A stretch of DNA of 64,000 bases from Formicarius rufipectus (lineage: Eukaryota; Chordata; Aves; Passeriformes; Formicariidae): the NCBI GenBank assembly GCA_013399695.1, contig VXAU01000750.1, positions 62,001-126,000 of the forward strand, in the 5' to 3' direction. Within the stretch, counting starts at the first letter, position 1, and every line of letters starts with the position of its first letter. The notes under the pieces are model-generated. The model ran no database searches, had not been told where the DNA came from, and was given only the letters and a program-made list of their open reading frames with translations. Of the stretch, positions 57,729 through 64,000 are shown one piece after another. The position numbers and the translations under genes were made by a program.

Positions 57729-58897
57729 AACATTTTTGCCTATTTTTGTTATAGTTTCCACAGTACAAGGTGGGAAAGTCAACTGTGCAGAAGATGAAGT
57801 CTGATTTTCATGGTTGAGTCCCTTATTTCAGGAAGAGCAGTTGCTTCCTTTGTATTTAAGTGCTTGGTGTCAGGGTGCTGAGGCACATAGACATCCAGAA
57901 AGGTGATATTCTGGTCAAACTGAGTAACTTATAAACTGGGAAATGAATGATATTTATCAGGTCCTTAAAAAAAAAAAAAGTAATAACATGAATCTGAAGT
58001 TTTATTACAAGCCTTACTCAAACCTAAATTGATATGAACTAAGTTGAGATCTTTTCTTTGGCCAAAAGGAAGAGGGTATTTTAGTCTCTCTAAACATAAA
58101 ATTATATTTGAAGATAATCCTTCCAGACTGGGCAGACTGAGACATAGCGGTGTATGCTGCTCCATCACAGTGTGTTGTTTCAGCCTCCGTGAAAGAAAAA
58201 TGAATTTACTCATCCCCAGGGTAGTTTGCTGCAAGAGTCCTTCCTGTTTAAAAGTTGGTCTTGGAAGACAGAACTTAAAAAAAAAAAAAAACCCACAACA
58301 ACAAAAACAAACTTTGAGGAATTTTTAGGGATTTCACTAGGACAAACTCAATTTTGAACTTGGGGAAATTGAAATTGTATTCTGTTTGCAAACCATTTGC
58401 ATTTGGAAATTAAGTAAATAAGGTTTTTCCTGATGTTTCTAAATGTTTTAGCTTAATTTTGATATTTTCTCTTTAGTACTTTTCCTACATCTTAAATATA
58501 CTTCTGAAATCCTTTAAAATACCATAAATTCAGTGGTTGTTTTGTCTCCAGGAGACCCTTTTGTTTTCTAAGATAAATATTTTTGCTTATGAATTTCATT
58601 CTTAATTTTATGTGGACTTGAAGTCTAAAATGGAGCCAGGTGAAGATACCACACTATGTTTTGCCTGTCTGCTGCATAGCATGACTTAAATGTAAATGGA
58701 ATGGGGAATGACACTTGAGGCAATGGTGCCACGAGAAATTGGTCTTGAGTTGTTTTGATTCCAAACCCTGTGTGTTTTGAAAGCAGGGGAAACACCCCTC
58801 TCTGGTGGTTGTTGATACAGGTGGATAACACAGATGGCAGGCAACTTGTGCTTTTCTGGACTTGAGGCCTCAGGTGAAATATCATATGACCTGATTT
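57729..58897. other. Unique spacer with two poly-A tracts
   Basis: AT-rich sequence with a poly-A run at 57967-57979 and another at 58277-58291 that leads into an (AAC)n-like tail to about 58312. Nothing else was recognised. Confidence 0.5.
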
Positions 58898-59150
58898 AAA
58901 AAAAAACAAACCCAAACAAAACCCAAAAAACCACACAAAAACAAACAAAAACCAAACAAAAACCAAACAAAGAACCAACCAAACAAAAAAAACACACAAC
59001 AAAAAACACCATCTAAACACCCTGGAACCCCCCCCNCTAGGAAACCAAACCAAGTCCTAGTAAAACAAAAAAAGCCTCCAACAAACAAAAACCAAGCAAA
59101 GCAAACCAAAAAGCCACAAAAAAACCCAAACCACAAACAACAACAAAACA
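58898..59150. repeat. A+C-rich low-complexity block with an ambiguous base
   Basis: About 250 bp of AAACCAAAC-type sequence, the longest such block in the window, in the opposite orientation to the T/G blocks at 9, 10 and 17 kb. An eight-C run ends at the single N (59036). The minus-strand Phe/Val/Trp/Gly frames across it are not genes. Confidence 0.92.
59036..59036. other. Single N after a C run
   Basis: An ambiguous base lies inside the A+C block, directly after a C homopolymer. Unlike the N at 21344, I see no repeated flanking sequence, so it marks either a low-quality base or a sequence join in difficult sequence. Confidence 0.85.
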
Positions 59151-62100
59151 CTTAATGCTGTTTTTCATGTCAAATGTAAGGCATTTTCATATACAAAATT
59201 AAGCAAGTGACATAAAACCCCCCTAAAATACAGATGTGTAGGTAAAGGGAACAAAAATAGTTGTTGAGATCCCAATGTGGCATAGGCAGAGGCAGGTCAA
59301 GGTATAGGATGGAAATGCAGTAGGTGGTAGCAGGAGCTGAAGACAGGACTGGTTGGGGAGCTGGTAGGGATGAGCAGCAGCAGGTGATAGAGAGGAGTAC
59401 AAACATCCAGCTCGAGTTCTCCTCAAGGTGACTTTTGGAGACATGGAGACAAGTTTTTGTTTGCCTTCTGAAACAGACCCTGGTGAAATAGTCTGTTGGA
59501 AAGTGTTCCGAGGAATTTTATCATGTTCTTGAATTTTGAGTTTTGAATGCTTTGATGCAGTGGAAAATATGTTCAACCTTGAGCACTTTTCCATCCTAGG
59601 TCTTCAAGCTAAAAAAAAGGAAAAATATTTTGTAGAAAAGCACAGCACAATTGATTCAACCTGGACTGATTTGTTGAGAGAAATTTTGCGGACACAGGCT
59701 GTAAACATTGTTTAACAAACACATTAACAGTAAGAAAAATATAAAAATGTAAGATTGTTGGGAGAGACCTTGCTGTTAAATGAAGAACATAATTTGATGA
59801 TTGAAGAGGTCATAAAACTCCTCAAAGAACACTTTGTAGCTCTGATTAAGATAATTCATTTATTTAAAAATATAATAGTAAAGGACAGAAAAATACCTTG
59901 AAAAATAAACTGACTTTGAAGAGTTCTCTAAAAATTTTAGCAGGAAACATGTTAAAGGTCTATAAATGAGTGTTACCAGGTCCGTAGAGACTGCAGAAAA
60001 AGCTGAAAACAACATGAGGAATCCTATTGCTGTATCTGTTTTTTTTCAGGAAAAAGAAAAATTAATCCAGAGGCCAGAATAGCAACAAAGCTATTTCTGA
60101 GATAGCAGCTTCTAAAGGTTTCCTGCGTCAATGTTGGAGCTTTGTTTTCTTTTAGTTTGATAGGTGGGCAAGGACGGATTCAGAGATCCAGCATATATAA
60201 CTTCTACTGGAAAGAAAACACTCAAAATGTTATGCCCCAAAAAGCCCAAACACAAATCCAAAAACACTTGTGACAGCAAAAAATCCTCCAAACACAAACA
60301 ACAACAAAAATCACTACCAGTGTTTTATTTTTATTCAGTCTTGCTTAGCTAAAATATAAATAAGAAAAACTGTTATTTAAACTGCAGAAAATGTAAAATG
60401 GTTTGGGTTTCAATTAAATAGTCAGCATGGTACATAAGAAGAGCAGGGTAAGTTCACAAGCTGCTGTGCCATTGCCCTTTCATGAAATAGTCTGGAAATG
60501 AGCATGTTCTCTGTCCCCTAAATAAGCTACTAAAATCATCAGACCATTTGTTAGGATTTTTTTTTTGAATGCTTGTAGTAACCCTTTGCATAGTAAGTGA
60601 ATATTCCAGCATTGGCTGGAATCCATTTTTCAAGTGACTATTCTGAAAATGCACCCTGAATAAACCAATTATTAGGGATTAGGAAATCTTCTAGGCTATA
60701 CTTTGCCTTCATTAGAAGTGGGACTGTGAACTGACTTTTAAAGCACTGGTAACAGAATCCTGACCTGGGTCATTTTTTAACACATTAGTTTAGGCCTACC
60801 TGTGAGGAAAGGGAGATTTGTGATTAGACATTTTATGTTTAGACCAAGATGAGATCAGCTGAAGTTGATTTACACTAACCTGAATTTTACTTTTAGAGTA
60901 CATAGCCTATTATTTTACCCCACTGTTCCTTCACAGAACAGAATAGTGACTTAGCTCATAGTGCTTGCACTGGGATTATGAAAGATCCTCAGCTATTGTT
61001 TTATCTGCAACTGATGTCCATGTTAAACTATGCTGATAAAAATTCCCGGGGTAATGCTGATTGTGGATGTCACTTTTTCCAAAGACCCCAATGTGCCCAT
61101 CTCCCTCACATGCCTGTGTAACTTAATGGTGCACCTGAACCTTTAAACATACAGGCATGAAAATCAATAGAGTGTAATATAGAGCAAGAGACTAGACTCG
61201 AAAAATTCTTGAATCAGGACTAGAAACTGAAGGTCTGTCTTTGTCATTTTAAGTTCAGGTACAGCCAGGGCAGGTCTGCTGTGTAGAAACTGGTTTATAA
61301 GATGTATTAGCTAAAGATACACTAAAAGTAATGAATTGCTTCCTGGTGTCATAGTTGCAGAATGTCTTTTCAGCAGGCAGGAGAAACTGAAAAATGGAGT
61401 CCTATTCCTACTTGTGCTGCTTCCTGGTGTAACTTAGGAGTTGGCACATATCCATGTAGCGAGAGGCTTGTATTATTTCCACATTTAGTATGTATGTCAT
61501 TCATTTGTACCCTGGAGCTCTCTGGGTACACTCTGTTTGCCTTGCTATTCTGTCCACTTGCTAGCTTTCATTTAGAAACTTTTTGAAAAGAGAACTTCCT
61601 TTGTAATTAATACTTAATAAACTTGGTGCCTTTTAGGAGGTGCTTGGATTCGAGTCCTTGACCATAAAGATAATGATATTTCCATTTCTGTCCATGTCAA
61701 AGGCCTGAATAGTGCCTTAGAACTCCATAATCTGCAGTTTTTTGGTGCAAAGTTCCACCTGTTTAGAAAAATGATTGAAGTCCAGGGAAAAAAAGTGTTC
61801 CTTGGGGAATCCCTTAATTGATAAATACCACTCTCCATGTTATGCCTAAGTGAACAGATTTATTCATTCAGCTGGAATTAGCATCATACATGAACCATGG
61901 GACAATGTTTTGGCAAGAAATGAGGCTTGTCGTGAGATTTCCAATAAAGATTTGAGATGAAACATTCTATGATCACTTAATCTTGTTAAATGTAGCACAA
62001 AACACTGAGTGTATTGGAGCGTGTATTCAAAAGATAACAAATCCTGCTGTTAGACCTAATAGCAAACAGTCCTGTTTCACTGACTTGCTGCTCTTAGAAG

Positions 62101-62890
62101 GGATTTCTTTCCACTTTGGAGCTATTTACTCTGCCCTTTTTGTTGTTTATCAGTGGGTTTTAATACATATTTTAATTTTGTTTGCTTGTAAATATTTGCA
62201 TTTATATTTAATACAAACCCCCACAAATTTGTATGAAGTAGAAATATAATTGTACTATATAATGCTTAAAATATGTAGTACTATATGAAATGCATATAAT
62301 TGCAAAAATGTGTTGTATATTTTATATTGTGTATTAGAAAAATATTCATAACCTGTATATATAGCTCAAAGGTAATATGAATGGGTTGTTAAAGTTAGAA
62401 ATATCCATGTCCATTTTGGGAAGATTCTGTATAACTTTTATTGTTTTCATGGACAGTAAGTTTGTTTTAAAGTGTTTTACAAGGTAAGACTTATGTGGCC
62501 ATAATCTTCATGGAGAAGAGTTGATGGTAGACTTGGAAAAGGGCTCTGTGATGTCTCGGGATTTTCAGGAGTCTTGTTCAAAATATTGCAGTAGCCTATA
62601 ACAAGCTACACGAACTTTTCTAATATTGCTAATCTGTACCACTCACCAGTATTTCAGTGTTGAAATGCAGCAAATATAAATGCTTTCCTTGACATGGAAA
62701 TAAAATTTGTTCAAGATACACAGGACATGCAGCCCTCTTTCAGGAGTAGAGACTAAGCAAGGATTGTGTATGTATACTCTTTCACAGTTGCAGCCAATGG
62801 GTATGGTACCTGCTGCCTGAAAGTTACTGCTTTGTTCTGATAGGAAAGTTGTCACTGAGGTGCAGATTAGTTGGGGGTCTTCTAATCTGT
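59151..62890. other. Unique AT-rich non-coding DNA
   Basis: No interspersed repeat was recognised. A minus-strand frame of 123 codons (59223-59594) starts with an ATG in a good context (A at -3, G at +4) just after a strong T-rich acceptor-like tract (59609-59627). It has an in-frame stop at the acceptor, no donor and no recognised domain. A short A+C-rich run lies at 60236-60310. Confidence 0.5.
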
Positions 62891-63180
62891 TTTCATAGAC
62901 TGGTTTGGGTTGGAAGGGGCCTTAAAGATCTTCGACTTCCAATCCCCCTGCCATGGGCAGGGGACACCTTTCACTAGATTAGATTGCTCTGAGTCCTGTG
63001 CAACCTGGCATTGAACACTTCCAAGGATGAGGAGTCCTCAGCTTTTCTATTCCAATGCCTCACCACCCTTGCAGGAATGAACTTCATCATAATTGCTGAT
63101 CTAAACCTCGCTCCTCTGGCACAAGGCCATTCCCGCTTGTCCTGTCACTACATGCCCTTGTGAAAAGTCCCTTTTGAATT
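62891..63180 (-). mobile_element. CR1 LINE 3'-end fragment
   Basis: Reverse-complement CR1: TTCATAGACTGGTTTGGGTT GGAAGGGGCCTTAAAGATC, then CAATCCCCCTGCCATGGGCA GGGACACC, CTCACCACCCTTGCAGGAAT and GGCCATTCCCGCTTGTCCTG TCACTAC. It covers about 290 bp from the 3' terminus and is well preserved. Confidence 0.94.
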
Positions 63181-64000
63181 TTCTAAACTTGAATTTAAAA
63201 GCTAAACTAAAAATCTAGAATTGAATACTCAAATGGAGGTATAGGGACCTGAAATAAAATTCACCTTGTATAACTGAGTATCAGACACTGAATTTTGATA
63301 CCAAAATACTACTAATAAAAACCTGTGTTTGGGCTAGTAATTGAGTGTTTTGGTTAAAGGGTTCACATATTGGCTTTCTGTGTTGACTGTTAACATAGAC
63401 ATGCAGCTGTAAAATATACACATTTATATTAGTGAGTATATCTTCATGTTCTTTTGGTGAAAGTTCATAAAATACAGAATTACAAAACTGTGCACATCCC
63501 AGCTGCTGCATATTCTCTGGAAACTCAGTTGTCCTTGTTCAGGTCAAGTAGCTCTGCTTGCAGGCATCATCCCTGCAATTTTCATCATATTAATGCGATT
63601 CATTAGGTGTTTAGGAGGAAGAGACATGTCGGATGTTGTAGAGGAGAAGTAGTTTACTTGGAGGTTTTATTGGAAATGGAGAATTAGTGTCCTGCAAATT
63701 CCCTGTGAAACTGTGCCTGGTGTGGGTATGCAAAATAAATAGGGGCGATGGTGACTAATGGCAGAACTGCCATAGCTGGGCACACACTTCCCTTTCCCCA
63801 GCTGCACAATACCATGTCTGGCAAATGATTTAAGTACCTCTATCTCTATATATACTGATGTGATTGTATCCACAGTACTGAAGGACACTTATTTTACTGG
63901 GCAACTTATTCCTAATATGATTGCAAATGAAATTGCTTGGAGAGATTCCTGTCCATAAGGATAGCAAAGTGTCAAGGGTTGGATAGCTACAAATAAGTAA
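63181..64000. other. Unique AT-rich non-coding DNA
   Basis: Nothing recognised from the CR1 fragment to the end of the window. Confidence 0.5.

Noticed and set aside
59223..59594. 123-codon minus-strand frame behind a strong acceptor-like tract and good start context
   Set aside because: An in-frame stop sits at the acceptor, there is no donor, and I recognise no domain. Kept only as a note.
1..64000. Search for CRISPR arrays, integrases, phage or bacterial operon features
   Set aside because: No regularly spaced direct repeats or long contiguous coding regions exist. CR1 LINEs and gene-poor AT-rich DNA show a vertebrate nuclear origin.

Overview
The window looks like nuclear DNA from a bird, probably a songbird or relative. 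The evidence is about ten fragments of CR1 LINEs on both strands, including a stretch with a recognisable reverse-transcriptase motif, plus LTR-type repeats of a kind familiar from avian genomes. The sequence is AT-rich, dense with stops in all frames, and has no operons, ribosome binding sites or long ORFs. The longest open frames are about 160 codons and carry no recognised domain. No complete gene, RNA gene or CpG-island promoter can be supported. The window is best read as intronic or intergenic DNA.

Layout. 1-9289: unique AT-rich DNA. 9290-10098: two G+T-rich low-complexity blocks. 10410-11320: a CR1 on the minus strand with remains of its reverse transcriptase. 11321-20420: mostly unique, with an LTR-like GC-rich block (15850-16195), a G+T tract (16813-16990) and a 23-bp tandem repeat (17862-17921). 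20421-20703: a CR1 fragment, directly followed by a 640-bp segment present twice around a single N (20704-21343 and 21345-21984). The two copies differ at one base by my reading, which points to an assembly error. 21985-29599: unique, with small CR1 tails near 27.4-27.6 kb. 29600-30360: CR1 (minus), then two long poly-T runs. 31076-31313, 37157-37235, 40345-40724, 43925-43976 and 54383-54530: CR1 3' ends (plus). 37236-37923 (plus) and 49562-49965 (minus): two copies of one LTR-like family. 57.7-59.2 kb: A+C-rich blocks, one holding a second single N (59036). 62891-63180: CR1 (minus).

Reading both strands for splice signals gave several exon-like segments: minus strand 55120-55236, 52107-52296, 35928-35953, 34730-34918, 24545-24643 and 7400-7502; plus strand 46093-46163, 51264-51371, 22893-22920 and 53121-53308. 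Each has acceptor and/or donor signals and an open frame, but pseudo-exons of this quality are common in vertebrate introns. I recognise none of the peptides, and the reading frames do not chain into one gene. They are leads, not gene calls.

No undescribed biological system is demonstrated here. The firmest observation is the false duplication at 20.7-22.0 kb. The most useful biological leads are the exon-like segments on the minus strand.
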